A stretch of DNA of 64,000 bases from Saccharothrix longispora (lineage in GTDB: Bacteria > Actinomycetota > Actinomycetes > Mycobacteriales > Pseudonocardiaceae): positions 186,001 to 250,000 of the forward strand of contig NZ_NSDM01000011.1 of NCBI RefSeq assembly GCF_030852425.1, in the 5' to 3' direction. Below, piece by piece: positions 53,053 through 62,301 of this stretch. The notes under the pieces are model-generated. The model did not search any database. It was not told where the DNA came from and was given only the letters and a program-made list of their open reading frames with translations. The translations under genes and the position numbers were made by a program. Positions within the stretch are counted from its first letter, which is position 1. The number at the start of each line of letters is the position of its first letter.

Positions 53053-54282
53053 GTGAAGGCCGCGGTGATCACCGGGCGCGTGCTGGTCGCACTGCTGTCC
53101 GCGGCCGTGCTGGCGGTGGCCGGGTACGGCTGGGCGACGGTGCAGCGCGTCCAGGAGAGCGTGAACAAGACGGACGTGCTGACGGTGCTGGAGGACGTGC
53201 CCAACGCCCCGCCCGTCGAGGACGGCGCGACCGACATCCTGCTCGTCGGCAGCGACAGCCGCACCGACGCCCAGGGGCGTCCGCTGCCGGACGACGTGCT
53301 GCGGCGGTTGCGCACCGAGGCGACCGACACGCTCAACACCGACACGATCATCGTGCTGCGGGTGCCGAAGCACGGCGGCAAGGCGCACGCCGTGTCGATC
53401 CCGCGCGACACGTACGTCACCATCCCCGGCCAGGGGCAGGAGAAGATCAACTCCGCGTACGGCGTGACGAAGTTCTTCACGATGGAGCGCCTGGCCGCGT
53501 CGGGGGTGCCGCTGGAGGAGCGCTCGCGCGAGGGCGACCAGGCCGGCAGGCGGGCGCTGGTGCAGGTCGTGCAGGAACTGACCGGGGTGCGGGTCGACCA
53601 CTACGCGGAGGTCAACCTCTACGGGTTCTACCTGCTGACGCAGGTCATCGGCGGGGTGGACGTGTGCTTGAAGGCGGCGACCTCGGACCCGGACTCGGGC
53701 GCGAACTTCCGGGCGGGCGCGCAGACCGTGTCCGGGGGCGACGCGCTGGCGTTCGTGCGGCAGCGGAAGGGCGTCCCCAACGGCGACCTCGGTCGCATCA
53801 CCAGGCAGCAGGTCTTCATGTCCTCGGCGGTGTCGAAGCTGCTGTCGGCGGGGACGCTGACCGACCAGGCGAGGCTGTCGGGGTTGTTGGACGCGGTGAG
53901 CAAGTCGGTGGTCGTGGACGAGAACTTCGACCTCACCACCCTGGCCGCGCAGGCGCAGGGGCTGGCCGGCGGGAACGTGGAGTTCGCGACCATCCCGGTG
54001 ACGGGCGTCGGGGTGGTGAACGAACAGGGCCAGAGCGTGGTCACCGTGGACCCGGCGCAGGTGAAGGCGTTCGTGGCGCAGGTGCTGGGCGAGAAGAAGA
54101 CGACGGTGGTGCCCACCCCGTCTGTCGCCCCCGGTTCGTCGGCCGCCCCCGGTTCGTCGGCCGCCCCCGGTTCGTCGGCGGCCCCCACCCCGCCGGGGTT
54201 CGGCCGCGGTGGGTTGCCGGCCCTGGACGGCGGTGGTCGGGCCCTGGCGGCGGGGTTGCAGGGACCGCCGTGCGTGGACTAG
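53053..54282 (+). CDS. LytR-CpsA-Psr family protein, short form
   Basis: This 409-residue LCP protein is a tandem paralogue of the previous one (84 bases apart). The anchor (VITGRVLVALLSAAVLAVAG) and LCP domain (DILLVGSDSRTDAQGRPL, AVSIPRDTYVTI, ALAFVRQRKG) are complete. In place of a LytR_C domain it ends in a Ser/Ala/Pro-rich tail with three repeats of PGSSAA. GGAGCGGAGGA precedes the GTG at 53053. The two paralogues may serve different glycopolymers. Confidence 0.92.
   Translation: MKAAVITGRVLVALLSAAVLAVAGYGWATVQRVQESVNKTDVLTVLEDVPNAPPVEDGATDILLVGSDSRTDAQGRPLPDDVLRRLRTEATDTLNTDTIIVLRVPKHGGKAHAVSIPRDTYVTIPGQGQEKINSAYGVTKFFTMERLAASGVPLEERSREGDQAGRRALVQVVQELTGVRVDHYAEVNLYGFYLLTQVIGGVDVCLKAATSDPDSGANFRAGAQTVSGGDALAFVRQRKGVPNGDLGRITRQQVFMSSAVSKLLSAGTLTDQARLSGLLDAVSKSVVVDENFDLTTLAAQAQGLAGGNVEFATIPVTGVGVVNEQGQSVVTVDPAQVKAFVAQVLGEKKTTVVPTPSVAPGSSAAPGSSAAPGSSAAPTPPGFGRGGLPALDGGGRALAAGLQGPPCVD
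54127..54180 (+). repeat. 18-bp tandem repeat inside the second LCP gene
   Basis: Three copies of an 18-bp unit beginning GCCCCCGGTTCGTCGGC (last base of the third copy differs) encode the repeated APGSSA tail of the LCP protein. It is in frame, so copy-number change would alter only tail length. Confidence 0.85.
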
Positions 54283-54586
54283 GCAGCGAGGTGACCTGAG
54301 CTTTCAGGCGTGGGGAGTAGCTGGATCAGGTGAAGATGCCGGGCGGGGTGTACGGAAACGACGTTACGGTTCTCGGTTGAGAGAATCGGACCCCCGAGAC
54401 CACCCAGCCGTCCACCACGACCCGGCCGACCCACCACGAGGCCCCACCACCGCCGCCCCCCGGCCGGTGCCACCACCCCACCCGGCGGGTCGCCCCGCCG
54501 ACCGGGCGTGCCGATCCCGCGGGCCGGGCGCGGCTCCGCGCGGGGATGGTGACGGGACGTCGCGGCCGGCGTGGCAAGGTTGTGCC
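54283..54586. other. 304-base gap between LCP and TIGR03089 genes
   Basis: No gene was found. A patch at 54350-54400 is less GC-rich and includes GGAAAC and a small TTCTC/GAGAA hairpin, which may belong to the promoter of the TIGR03089 gene. The rest is C-rich with no clear element. Confidence 0.4.
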
Positions 54587-55282
54587 ATGACCGTCACGGA
54601 TGCGCTGTTCGCCCCCTTGTTCGCCGCGAACCCCGGCCGTCCCCTGATCACCCACTACGACGACGCCGCGGGCACGCGCGTGGAGCTGTCCCGGGCGACC
54701 GTGCGCAACTGGGCGGCGAAGACGGCCAACTGGCTGCGCGACGAGCACGACGTGGAGCCCGGCGACCCGGTCGCGGTGCTGCTGCCGGCGCACTGGCAGA
54801 CGGCGGGCGTGCTGCTCGGGGCCTGGTGGTGCGGCGCGGCGGTGACGGACGACCCGACCGGCGCGAAGGTGGCGGTCGTGGCGCCGGGCGGGGCCGCCCC
54901 GGGCGCGGGGGTCGTGGCGGTGGCGTCGCTGCACCCGATGGGGCTGGGCGGCGGCGCCCCGGTCGACTACAACGACGACGTGCGGGTGCACGGTGACGAC
55001 TTCGCGCCGTGGGAACCGGTGCCGGGGGCGACGCCCGCGCTGCTGAAGTCCACTGTGGACGAGGTGGTGTCCGAGGCCCACCACCGGGCGGAGACGCTGG
55101 GCATCACGACGTCCTCGCGCGTGCTGTCCACCCTGGACTGGTCCATGCCGGACGGCCTGCTGAACGGCTTCCTCGCCGTGCTGGCGGGTGGCGGGTCGCT
55201 GGTCCAGTGCAGCAACGCCGCCCCGGACCTGCTCGCCACCCGCCGCATCGACGAGCAGACGACCCTGGACCTGGTCGGCTAG
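54587..55282 (+). CDS. TIGR03089 family protein (AMP-ligase-like N-terminal fragment)
   Basis: This 231-residue protein matches the TIGR03089 family (Rv3268 position): it resembles the N-terminal part of AMP-forming ligases, with LITHYDDAAGTRVELSRATVRNWAAKTAN and VAVLLPAHWQTAGVLLGAWWCGA, but lacks the ATP-binding and adenylation motifs of full ligases. The function is unknown. The ATG at 54587 has AAGG at modest distance. It ends tail-to-tail with the DoxX gene: the CTAG at 55279-55282 supplies both TAG stops. Confidence 0.85.
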   Translation: MTVTDALFAPLFAANPGRPLITHYDDAAGTRVELSRATVRNWAAKTANWLRDEHDVEPGDPVAVLLPAHWQTAGVLLGAWWCGAAVTDDPTGAKVAVVAPGGAAPGAGVVAVASLHPMGLGGGAPVDYNDDVRVHGDDFAPWEPVPGATPALLKSTVDEVVSEAHHRAETLGITTSSRVLSTLDWSMPDGLLNGFLAVLAGGGSLVQCSNAAPDLLATRRIDEQTTLDLVG

Positions 55283-55689
55283 GCGGCCACGGCGGCGCGG
55301 CGACGGTCCTTCACCACGCGGTCGAGGGCGAGCGAGCCGCCGTTGAAGCCGAGCGCCAGCGCCGCCACGCCCAGCACGAGCACGAGTTCGTAGCCGCCCT
55401 GCCCGAGCAGGCCGTTGGGCAGGTGCACGATCACGAGCGCGCCGAGCATGTCCACCGCGAGCAGCACGCCGACGACGGGCGTGGCGATGCCGAGGAGCAG
55501 CATCGCGCCGCCGCCCAGTTCGACGATCGCGGCGAACCAGGCGGAGAGCGTCGGCAGCGGCACGCCCATGCCCGCGAACGCGGTCGCCGTGCCGTCGAGC
55601 CCCCATTCGGCGACCTTCTGCCACCCGTGGGCGATGAACACCACGCCGACGCCGATGCGGCCGATGAGCGCTGCCACGTCCTTGAGCAT
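55279..55689 (-). CDS. DoxX family membrane protein
   Basis: This 136-residue protein has four hydrophobic helices of the DoxX type: VAALIGRIGVGVVFIAHGWQKV, LSAWFAAIVELGGGAMLLLG, VLLAVDMLGALVIVHL and YELVLVLGVAALALGF. DoxX members in mycobacteria join membrane complexes for oxidative-stress detoxification; the role of this one is unknown. GGGGAG precedes the ATG at 55689. A TGAA-GT-TTCA palindrome lies at 55731-55740 upstream. It is divergent from the ArsR-SRPBCC pair. Confidence 0.88.
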   Translation of the reverse strand: MLKDVAALIGRIGVGVVFIAHGWQKVAEWGLDGTATAFAGMGVPLPTLSAWFAAIVELGGGAMLLLGIATPVVGVLLAVDMLGALVIVHLPNGLLGQGGYELVLVLGVAALALGFNGGSLALDRVVKDRRRAAVAA

Positions 55690-55776
55690 TGCGACTCCCC
55701 TTCGTCTTCGAACGACCCCCCGAAGGTATATGAAGTTTCAACTATTTCACCGCCTCGACAGGGTCCCGACACGGCC

Positions 55777-55782
55777 TTGACA
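55777..55782 (+). promoter_or_regulatory. Consensus -35 hexamer of the arsR-type operon
   Basis: TTGACA is a perfect -35 box. The -10 region at 17-18 bases (around TTTGCTT, 55800-55806) is weak and runs directly into the twin palindromes at 55806-55835, so a bound ArsR protein would block the promoter. Confidence 0.5.
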
Positions 55783-55805
55783 GCGACCCGACAGGGCGCT
55801 TTGCT

Positions 55806-55835
55806 TAACCGACCGGTTAGATAACCGATTGGTTA
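55806..55835. promoter_or_regulatory. Tandem palindromic operators of the ArsR-type regulator
   Basis: TAACCG-AC-CGGTTA (55806-55819) is a perfect palindrome, and TAACCGATTGGTTA (55822-55835) repeats it with 5-bp arms; starts are 16 bp apart. They end 9 bases before the ArsR start codon. Confidence 0.75.
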
Positions 55836-55844
55836 GGTACGAGG

Positions 55845-56177
55845 ATGGCGGACGATCCCCTCAGCCTCACCTTCGCCGCGCTGGCCGATCCGACGCGACG
55901 GGCGATCCTGGCCCGGCTCGCGGAGGGCGCGGCGACCGTGAAGGAGCTCTCCGAGCCGTTCGCGATGAGCGGTCCGGCGGTGTCGAAGCACCTGCGCGTG
56001 CTGGAGCGCGCCGGCCTGATCACGCGTGGCCGGGACGCGCAGTGGCGGCCGTGCGCCCTCGACGCGACGCCGTTGCGCGAGGTCAGCGAGTGGGCCGAGG
56101 CGTTCCGCCGCTTCTGGGAGCCCAGCTACCGCCGCCTGGACGCCTACCTCCGACACATGAAGGAGACCGAGCGATGA
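55845..56177 (+). CDS. ArsR-family winged-helix regulator
   Basis: This 110-residue ArsR-type repressor has the winged helix SLTFAALADPTRRAILARLAEG and VKELSEPFAMSGPAVSKHLRVLERAGLI. No metal-binding cysteine motif (ELCVCDL) is present, so it belongs to the non-metal group commonly fused or paired with SRPBCC/AHSA1 proteins. The ATG at 55845 has AGG just upstream. Its stop overlaps the SRPBCC start (ATGA). Two palindromes directly upstream suggest autorepression. Confidence 0.92.
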   Translation: MADDPLSLTFAALADPTRRAILARLAEGAATVKELSEPFAMSGPAVSKHLRVLERAGLITRGRDAQWRPCALDATPLREVSEWAEAFRRFWEPSYRRLDAYLRHMKETER

Positions 56178-56653
56178 GCACCATCGACACCGTGCTGTGG
56201 AGCCTGCCGTCCGATGTCGAGGTGGCGATGACGCGGACGTTCGACGCGCCCCGGCACCTGGTCTTCGACGCCTTCACCAAGCCCGAGCACGTCGTGCACT
56301 GGATGCTGGGCCCGGACGGCTGGACCATGCCGGTCTGCGAGATCGACCTCCGCCCCGGCGGCCGGTGGCACATGGTGTGGCACCGCCCGGACGGCACCAC
56401 GATGTCCATGGTCGGCCGGTACCTGGAGGTCACCCCGCACGCGCGCACCGTGCAGACCGAGTCGTGGGGCCCGGAGTGGCCGGAGACGGTGAACACGACC
56501 GAGTTCACCGCCGACGGCGACCGCACGACCGTCGTGCAGACGATGAGGTTCCCGTCGCAGGAGGCCCGCGACCGCGCGAGCGGGACCGGCATGCGGGACG
56601 GGGCGACGACGAGCTACGAGCGCCTGGCCGCGTACCTCGCCGAACGGTCGTGA
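56174..56653 (+). CDS. SRPBCC (AHSA1-like) domain protein
   Basis: This 159-residue protein has the START/AHSA1 fold pattern: VAMTRTFDAPRHLVFDAFTKPEHVVHWM, DLRPGGRWHMVWHRPDG, VGRYLEVTPHARTVQTESW, and a C-terminal helix GATTSYERLAAYLAE. Such proteins bind hydrophobic ligands; pairs with an ArsR regulator are common and the ligand is usually unknown. The 4-base ATGA overlap couples it to the regulator. It is followed by a hairpin between convergent genes. Confidence 0.9.
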   Translation: MSTIDTVLWSLPSDVEVAMTRTFDAPRHLVFDAFTKPEHVVHWMLGPDGWTMPVCEIDLRPGGRWHMVWHRPDGTTMSMVGRYLEVTPHARTVQTESWGPEWPETVNTTEFTADGDRTTVVQTMRFPSQEARDRASGTGMRDGATTSYERLAAYLAERS

Positions 56654-56659
56654 CGCCGA

Positions 56660-56698
56660 ACGGCCCGGAGGCGCGCGGTGGGCGCACGTCCGGGCCGT
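56660..56698. terminator. Bidirectional hairpin between SRPBCC and acyl-CoA dehydrogenase genes
   Basis: ACGGCCCGGA (56660-56669) pairs perfectly with TCCGGGCCGT (56689-56698) over a 19-nt loop, in the 61-base gap between convergent stops. Confidence 0.65.
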
Positions 56699-56714
56699 CG
56701 GCCGGCGGACCGGA

Positions 56715-57878
56715 TCAGCCCTTCAGCAGGGCGCGCGACATCACGACGCGCTGGATCTGGTTGGTGCCCTCGTAGATCTGGGTGATCTTCGCGTCCCGCA
56801 TCATGCGCTCCACCGGGAAGTCGCGGGTGTAGCCGGCGCCGCCGAACAGCTGCACGGCGTCGGTCGTCACCTCCATCGCGACGTCCGAGGCGAAGCACTT
56901 GGCCGCGGCGGTGATGAAGCCGATGTCCGGCTCCCCGCGCTCGGCCTTCGCGGCGGCCACGTAGACCATGTGGCGGGCGGCCTCGATCTTCATCGCCATG
57001 TCGGCCAGCATGAACTGCACGCCCTGGAAGTCGGCGATCGACGTGCCGAACTGCTTGCGGTCCTTGGTGTAGGCGATGGCCTGCTCCAGGGCGCCCTGCG
57101 CGATGCCGACGGCCTGCGCGCCGATGGTCGGGCGGGTGTGGTCGAGGGTGCGCAGGGCGGTCTTCAGGCCCGTGCCCGGCTCGCCGATGATCCGGTCCGC
57201 GGGGATGGTGCAGTTCTCGAAGTGGATCTCGCGGGTGGGCGAGCCCTTGATGCCGAGCTTGCGCTCCTTGGAGCCGACGACGAAGCCCGGGTCGTCCTTG
57301 TGCACGACGAACGCCGAGATGCCCTGCGACTTCTTCGGGGCGTCGGGGTCGGTCACGGCCATCACCGTGTACCAGGTGGACTCGCCGGCGTTGGTGATCC
57401 AGCACTTGGTGCCGTTGAGCACCCAGTGGTCGCCGTCGAGGCGGGCGCGGGTGCGCATGGACGCGGTGTCCGAGCCGGCCTCGCGCTCGGACAGCGCGTA
57501 GGACGCCATGGCCTCGCCGGAGGCGATGGACGGCAGCACCTGCTGCTTGAGCGACTCCGACGCCGCCAGCAGGATCGGCATGGTGCCCAGCTTGTTCACC
57601 GCCGGGATCAGGGACGACGACGCGCACACGCGCGCCACCTCCTCGATCACGATGCAGGTGGCCACCGAGTCGGCGCCCTGGCCCTCGTAGGCCTCGGGCA
57701 CGTGCACGGCGGCGAAACCGGACTTCACCAGCGCGTTCAACGCCTCGACCGGGAAGCGCTCCTGCTCGTCCACCTCCGCGGCGTGCGGCGCGATCTCCTT
57801 GTCGGCCAGTGACCGGACCGCCTCGCGCAGCGCCTCGTGCTCCTCGGCGAGCTGGTAGGTACCGAAGCTCGGGTCCAC
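56715..57878 (-). CDS. Acyl-CoA dehydrogenase (FadE25-like)
   Basis: This 387-residue FAD enzyme introduces the alpha-beta double bond in acyl-CoA. It has YALSEREAGSDTASMRTRA and KCWITNAGESTWYTVMAV at the FAD/substrate site, RKQFGTSIADFQGVQFMLADM, and the C-terminal QLFGGAGYTRDFPVERMMRDAKITQIYEGTNQI segment (outlined) with the catalytic glutamate in IYEGTNQIQR. It corresponds in position to Rv3274c (fadE25). The GTG at 57878 precedes DPSFGTYQLAEEHEALREAV. It lies 37 bases after purE on the same strand. Confidence 0.95.
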   Translation of the reverse strand: MDPSFGTYQLAEEHEALREAVRSLADKEIAPHAAEVDEQERFPVEALNALVKSGFAAVHVPEAYEGQGADSVATCIVIEEVARVCASSSLIPAVNKLGTMPILLAASESLKQQVLPSIASGEAMASYALSEREAGSDTASMRTRARLDGDHWVLNGTKCWITNAGESTWYTVMAVTDPDAPKKSQGISAFVVHKDDPGFVVGSKERKLGIKGSPTREIHFENCTIPADRIIGEPGTGLKTALRTLDHTRPTIGAQAVGIAQGALEQAIAYTKDRKQFGTSIADFQGVQFMLADMAMKIEAARHMVYVAAAKAERGEPDIGFITAAAKCFASDVAMEVTTDAVQLFGGAGYTRDFPVERMMRDAKITQIYEGTNQIQRVVMSRALLKG

Positions 57879-57915
57879 GTTAAGTTACCTCCCGGTAGGG
57901 CGTCCTGCCAGGATG

Positions 57916-58445
<530 letters not shown>

Positions 58446-58449
<4 letters not shown>

Positions 58450-59648
58450 TGCTCTCCTCCGTGGATGTCGTACCCGTCGAGCCACACTCCGTCGGACAGC
58501 CAGTGCGCGGCGAGCCTCGCCCGTTCGCGCACCTCCTCCATCCGCTCGCCGAGGAGGGTGACGTGCCCGATCTTGCGGCCCGGCCGCTCCGCCTTGCCGT
58601 ACAGGTGCACGTGGGCGTCGGGGAACCGGGCGAACAGGTGGTGCAGCCGTTCGTCGGGGCCCATGTCGGACGCGTCCGCCGCGCCCAGCACGTTCGCCAT
58701 GACGACGGCGGGCGCGACGAGGTCCGTCGCGCCGAGCGGGTAGTCCAGGACGGCGCGCAGGTGCTGCTCGAACTGGGACGTGCGGGCGCCCTCGATGGTC
58801 CAGTGGCCCGAGTTGTGGGGCCGCATCGCCAGCTCGTTGACCACGAGGCCGTCGGCGGTGTCGAACAGCTCCACGGCGAGCAGTCCGACGACGCCCAGCT
58901 CGTGGGCGATCCTCAGCGCCAGCTCCTGCGCCTCCTCGCCCGGGGCCTCCTCGCCGCCGGCGGCGGGCGCGGGCGCCAGGACCTCGACGCAGATGCCCTC
59001 CCGCTGCACGGTCTGCACCAGCGGCCACGCCGCTCCCTGCCCGAACGGCGAGCGCGCGACCAGGGCGGCCAGCTCGCGGCGCATGGGCACGCACCGCTCG
59101 ACCATCAGCGGGGTGCCGGCGTCGAGCAGCTCGGGCACGACCCGCTGGGCGCTCTGCGGGGTGTTCAGCATCCACACCCCGCGCCCGTCGTACCCGCCGC
59201 GCACGGCCTTGAGCACGCACGGCCACCCGTGCTCCGCGCCGAAGCGCAGCACGTCACCGGTGTCGGCGACCTCGGCGAACGGCGGCACGGGCAGGCCCAG
59301 CCCGGCCAGCTTCACGCGCATGACCAGCTTGTCCTGGGCGTGCACCAGGGCGTCCGGGCCGGGCGAGACCTTCACGCCGTCCGCGACCAGCGCGCGCAGG
59401 TGCTCCTGGGGCACGTGCTCGTGGTCGAACGTGACGACGTCGCACGACTTGGCGAAGGCGCGCAGCGCGTCCAGGTCGGTGTGCCCGCCCAGCTCCACGT
59501 CGCGGGCGACGAGCGCGGCGGGGTCGGAGTCCGACTCGGCGAGCACCCGCAGCGACTGGCCCAGGGGGATCGCGGCCTGGTGCGTCATGCGCGCCAGCTG
59601 GCCGCCGCCGATCATGCCGACGACGGGGAGACGGGTTCGGGAGTCCAC
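58446..59648 (-). CDS. purK: N5-carboxyaminoimidazole ribonucleotide synthase
   Basis: PurK (400 residues) is an ATP-grasp enzyme that makes N5-CAIR from AIR, bicarbonate and ATP. It starts [22 protein letters not shown], then [30 protein letters not shown] (ATP-grasp lysines) and [20 protein letters not shown] (metal ligands). The GTG at 59648 is used. It is the first gene of purK-purE, with the acyl-CoA dehydrogenase gene downstream, as in M. tuberculosis Rv3276c-Rv3274c. Confidence 0.96.
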
Positions 59649-59675
59649 GGGTCGGTGAGTCTACCTGCACAAACA

Positions 59676-59715
59676 GCGCGGTCCCGCACGCACCCCGGCG
59701 CGGGCGGGACCGCGC
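59676..59715 (-). terminator. Terminator of the GntR-ABC operon
   Basis: GCGCGGTCCCGC (59676-59687) pairs perfectly with GCGGGACCGCGC (59704-59715) over a 16-nt loop, beginning 2 bases past the ABC permease stop. It isolates the ABC operon from purK downstream. Confidence 0.8.
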
Positions 59716-59717
59716 CG

Positions 59718-60758
59718 TCAGACGCGGTGCGACCGGCGCACCCACACGAAGACCAGCACGAGCAGCGCCGCGGCCGGCACCGCGAAGACGGCGGACTCGA
59801 CCCACTGGAACGCCGCCGCGCGGTCGCCCGGCTGGTAGTCCGCGTAGTGCTGCGCCACGCCGCTGTCGGTGACGCACCTGGTGTACGCCGGGTCGACGTC
59901 CTGGCCGGTGGGGACGCAGTACCGGGGGAAGTCGACCTCGTCGCCCGCGGCGTCGGCGTACCCGCTGTCGACGACCCAGCTGTCGTCGTCGAGCATCCGC
60001 GAGTGCAGCAGGCCGTCCGCCGCGTAGGGCTCCAGCACGCGCTCCGGCTCCCGGTAGTGGGGCCGCCACCCGACGGCCACGAAGAAGCGGGCGAAGGCGA
60101 ACCCGACCAGCGCGAGCCCCATGGACACCACCGTGCGGCGGGTGAGCGCGCTCAGCGCGAGCCCCAGGGCGAAGGCGAACGCCGCGTAGGCCGCCTGCAC
60201 GTGCGGCGCGGCCTCGAACGCCTGGCTCTCGAACGGCCGGAACGGCGCGTAGTCGACGCTGGTGGCGTTCACGCTGTCCATGAGCACGACCAGCGACGAG
60301 CCGAGGCCGGCGGCCAGGGCGACGGCGAGCACGCCGAGGAGCACGACCTTGCCGGTCAGCCAGCGGACGGCGCTCACGTCCTGGCTCCACACCACGAGGT
60401 GCGTGCGCTGCTCGTACTCGCGGGCCAGCAGGGGCGCGGTCCAGAACCCGGCGACCACCGGTCCGAGCAGCAGCGGCGTGAGGGTCAGCACCTGCGCGAG
60501 GTCCGGGTAGTCGAACACGCCGAACAGCTCGTGCCGGCTGTGCCCACTGGCGGTGATGTGCGCGGCCAGGGCCAGCGCGAGGCAGGCGGCGCCCGCGACG
60601 ACGAGGGCGCAGGCGCCGATGCCGCCGCGGTGCTGTCGCCAGGTCAGCCAGGCCAGGTCCCGCCAGCCGACGGCGGACCGGGTGACCGGCGGCGCGGCGG
60701 CGGTCGTGCCGGTGGCGGTGGCGTCGGTCATGTCGGCGCCGGTCACGTCGGTGGTCAC
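59718..60758 (-). CDS. ABC transporter permease (ABC-2-like)
   Basis: This 346-residue protein has about six membrane helices: [64 protein letters not shown], two further ones, and VFAVPAAALLVLVFVWV at the end. A 90-residue loop (RPHYREPERVLEPYAADGLL onward) lies between the last two. It is an ABC-2-type partner of the adjacent ATPase, like permeases beside YtrA regulators. The GTG at 60758 overlaps the ATPase stop by 4 bases. Substrate unknown; cell-wall-active compounds are typical for YtrA-linked exporters. Confidence 0.85.
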   Translation of the reverse strand: MTTDVTGADMTDATATGTTAAAPPVTRSAVGWRDLAWLTWRQHRGGIGACALVVAGAACLALALAAHITASGHSRHELFGVFDYPDLAQVLTLTPLLLGPVVAGFWTAPLLAREYEQRTHLVVWSQDVSAVRWLTGKVVLLGVLAVALAAGLGSSLVVLMDSVNATSVDYAPFRPFESQAFEAAPHVQAAYAAFAFALGLALSALTRRTVVSMGLALVGFAFARFFVAVGWRPHYREPERVLEPYAADGLLHSRMLDDDSWVVDSGYADAAGDEVDFPRYCVPTGQDVDPAYTRCVTDSGVAQHYADYQPGDRAAAFQWVESAVFAVPAAALLVLVFVWVRRSHRV

Positions 60759-61654
60759 GCGCCGAACCCCCTCGGTCCCGCACCGGTCGGCGCGAGGCCC
60801 TTGCGGGTGGCCGCGAGCTGCGCGAGCACGTAGTCCTCCAACGTCACGGCCCGCTCGGCCCACTGCCCCGCCACGACCGGGCGCGGGTGTCCGTCGGGCA
60901 GCTTCACCAGGAACGTCGACTGCTTGCCGCGGTGGCGCGCCTCGACGACCTCGCCCAGGGCCGGCGGCACGTCCGACCGCGGACCGGTGTAGGCGACGTG
61001 CCGCGCGAGCAGCTCGTCCAGGTCGCCGCCGGCCAGCAGCCGGCCGTGGGCGAGGAGCAGCAGGTAGTCGGCCACGCCGCCCAGCTCGGCCACGACGTGC
61101 GTGGACAGCAGCACGGTCATGCCGGTCTCGTCGACCTCGGTCAGCAGCTCGGCGGTGACCTCGCGGCGGGCCAGCGGGTCGAGGTTGGCCAGCGGCTCGT
61201 CGAGCATCAGCACGGTCGGCCGCGAGCCGATGGCCAGCGCGAACGCCACCTGCGCCTGCTGGCCGCCGGACAGCTTGCCGCACGCCCGGTCCGGCGGGAC
61301 CTCGAAGCGCTCCAGCCAGCGGCGGGCGCGCCCCTCGTCCCACACGACGTTGAGGCGCGCGCCGAGCTTCAGCACGTCGGCGGGGGTGAAGTGCCGGTAC
61401 ACCGGCTTCTCCTGCGACACGAACGCCACGCGGCCGACCGCGCCCGCCGACCCCTCGTCGGCGTCGAGGAGGCCCGCGAGGACCGTCATCAGCGTGGTCT
61501 TGCCCGCTCCGTTGGCGCCGACCAGCGCGGCGACCCGGCCGGCGGGCAGGTCGAACGTGCAGTCGCGCAGCGCCCACCTGTCCCGGTAGCGCTTGCCCAG
61601 CGACCGCGCGCGCACCGCGAACGCGGTGCCGACGGTCTCGACGGCGGTGCTCAC
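60755..61654 (-). CDS. ABC transporter ATP-binding protein
   Basis: This 299-residue ATPase has Walker A ALVGANGAGKTTLMTVL, the signature KLSGGQQAQVAFALAI, Walker B VLMLDEPLANLDP and a switch histidine in VLLSTHVVAEL. A C-terminal extension of about 80 residues, as in drug-exporter type ATPases, follows. The GTG at 61654 overlaps the GntR stop and its own stop overlaps the permease start, so the three genes form one tightly coupled operon. Confidence 0.93.
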   Translation of the reverse strand: MSTAVETVGTAFAVRARSLGKRYRDRWALRDCTFDLPAGRVAALVGANGAGKTTLMTVLAGLLDADEGSAGAVGRVAFVSQEKPVYRHFTPADVLKLGARLNVVWDEGRARRWLERFEVPPDRACGKLSGGQQAQVAFALAIGSRPTVLMLDEPLANLDPLARREVTAELLTEVDETGMTVLLSTHVVAELGGVADYLLLLAHGRLLAGGDLDELLARHVAYTGPRSDVPPALGEVVEARHRGKQSTFLVKLPDGHPRPVVAGQWAERAVTLEDYVLAQLAATRKGLAPTGAGPRGFGA

Positions 61655-62067
61655 AGGACCGCCACCCCCTCTCCCCCGCGGGTCCGGTCGCCCTCGTCGG
61701 GGACGCCGAGGACCGAGCGCACGAGCGCGTCGATGTCCTCCGCGTCCAGCCCCGCCTCGCGGGCTTCGCGGACCCACACGAACAGCCGCGCGCGCAGCGC
61801 GGACATGACCGCCGGGTCTGTCGACCCGAGTCCGGCCTTCACGAACGTCCCCGACCCCTGGCGGGCCTCCACCAGACCCGACATCTCCAGCTCCCGGTAC
61901 GCCTTCAGCACGGTGTTGGCGTTGACCCCGCTCGTGCCGACGACGTCGCGCACGGTCGGCAGCCGGTCCCCGGGCCCCAGCAGGCCGAGTCTCAGCGCCT
62001 CGCGCACCTGCCGCACGAGTTGCAGGTACGCGGGGAGACCGCTGGACCGGTCGATGCGGAACTCCAC
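61651..62067 (-). CDS. GntR-family regulator, YtrA subfamily
   Basis: This 138-residue regulator has a winged helix (SSGLPAYLQLVRQVREALRLG, GDRLPTVRDVVGTSGVNANTVLKAYRELEMSGLVEAR in outline) and only a short C-terminal helix pair, which defines YtrA. Such proteins repress the ABC genes that follow them and respond to envelope-active antibiotics in Bacillus. The GTG at 62067 lies 13 bases from the imperfect palindrome at 62081-62100. Confidence 0.93.
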   Translation of the reverse strand: MEFRIDRSSGLPAYLQLVRQVREALRLGLLGPGDRLPTVRDVVGTSGVNANTVLKAYRELEMSGLVEARQGSGTFVKAGLGSTDPAVMSALRARLFVWVREAREAGLDAEDIDALVRSVLGVPDEGDRTRGGEGVAVL

Positions 62068-62080
62068 CGCGCCCCCAAAG

Positions 62081-62100
62081 TGTTCTAGTCAACTAAGACA
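62081..62100. promoter_or_regulatory. Putative GntR/YtrA operator and promoter
   Basis: TGTTCTAGTCAACTAAGACA is an imperfect 20-bp palindrome with matched outer TGT/ACA and inner TAGT/ACTA. On the minus strand it contains TTGACT. It is the only AT-rich patch upstream of the operon and lies 13 bases ahead of the GTG. Confidence 0.55.
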
Positions 62101-62301
62101 CCGGCACACCGTTCAGGAACACCTGGAGGTTGTCAAGACGCACGGCGGGGTGCCGGTCGCGTCCCGCGTCCGTGACCGGCACGGCGCCCGCGCCTACCGG
62201 ACGGGTCATTTCCCGTCACCATGGTTGTTCCCGGCGCGCAGGGGTCCTGTCCGGCGCTTGTACTCGACGGTGCACGTGGACGACGACACCGAAGGAAGAC
62301 C

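Noticed and set aside
53010-54299. Protein with RPRFVG repeats
   Set aside because: It is the +2 reading of the second LCP gene; the repeats come from the 18-bp tandem unit in the LCP tail.
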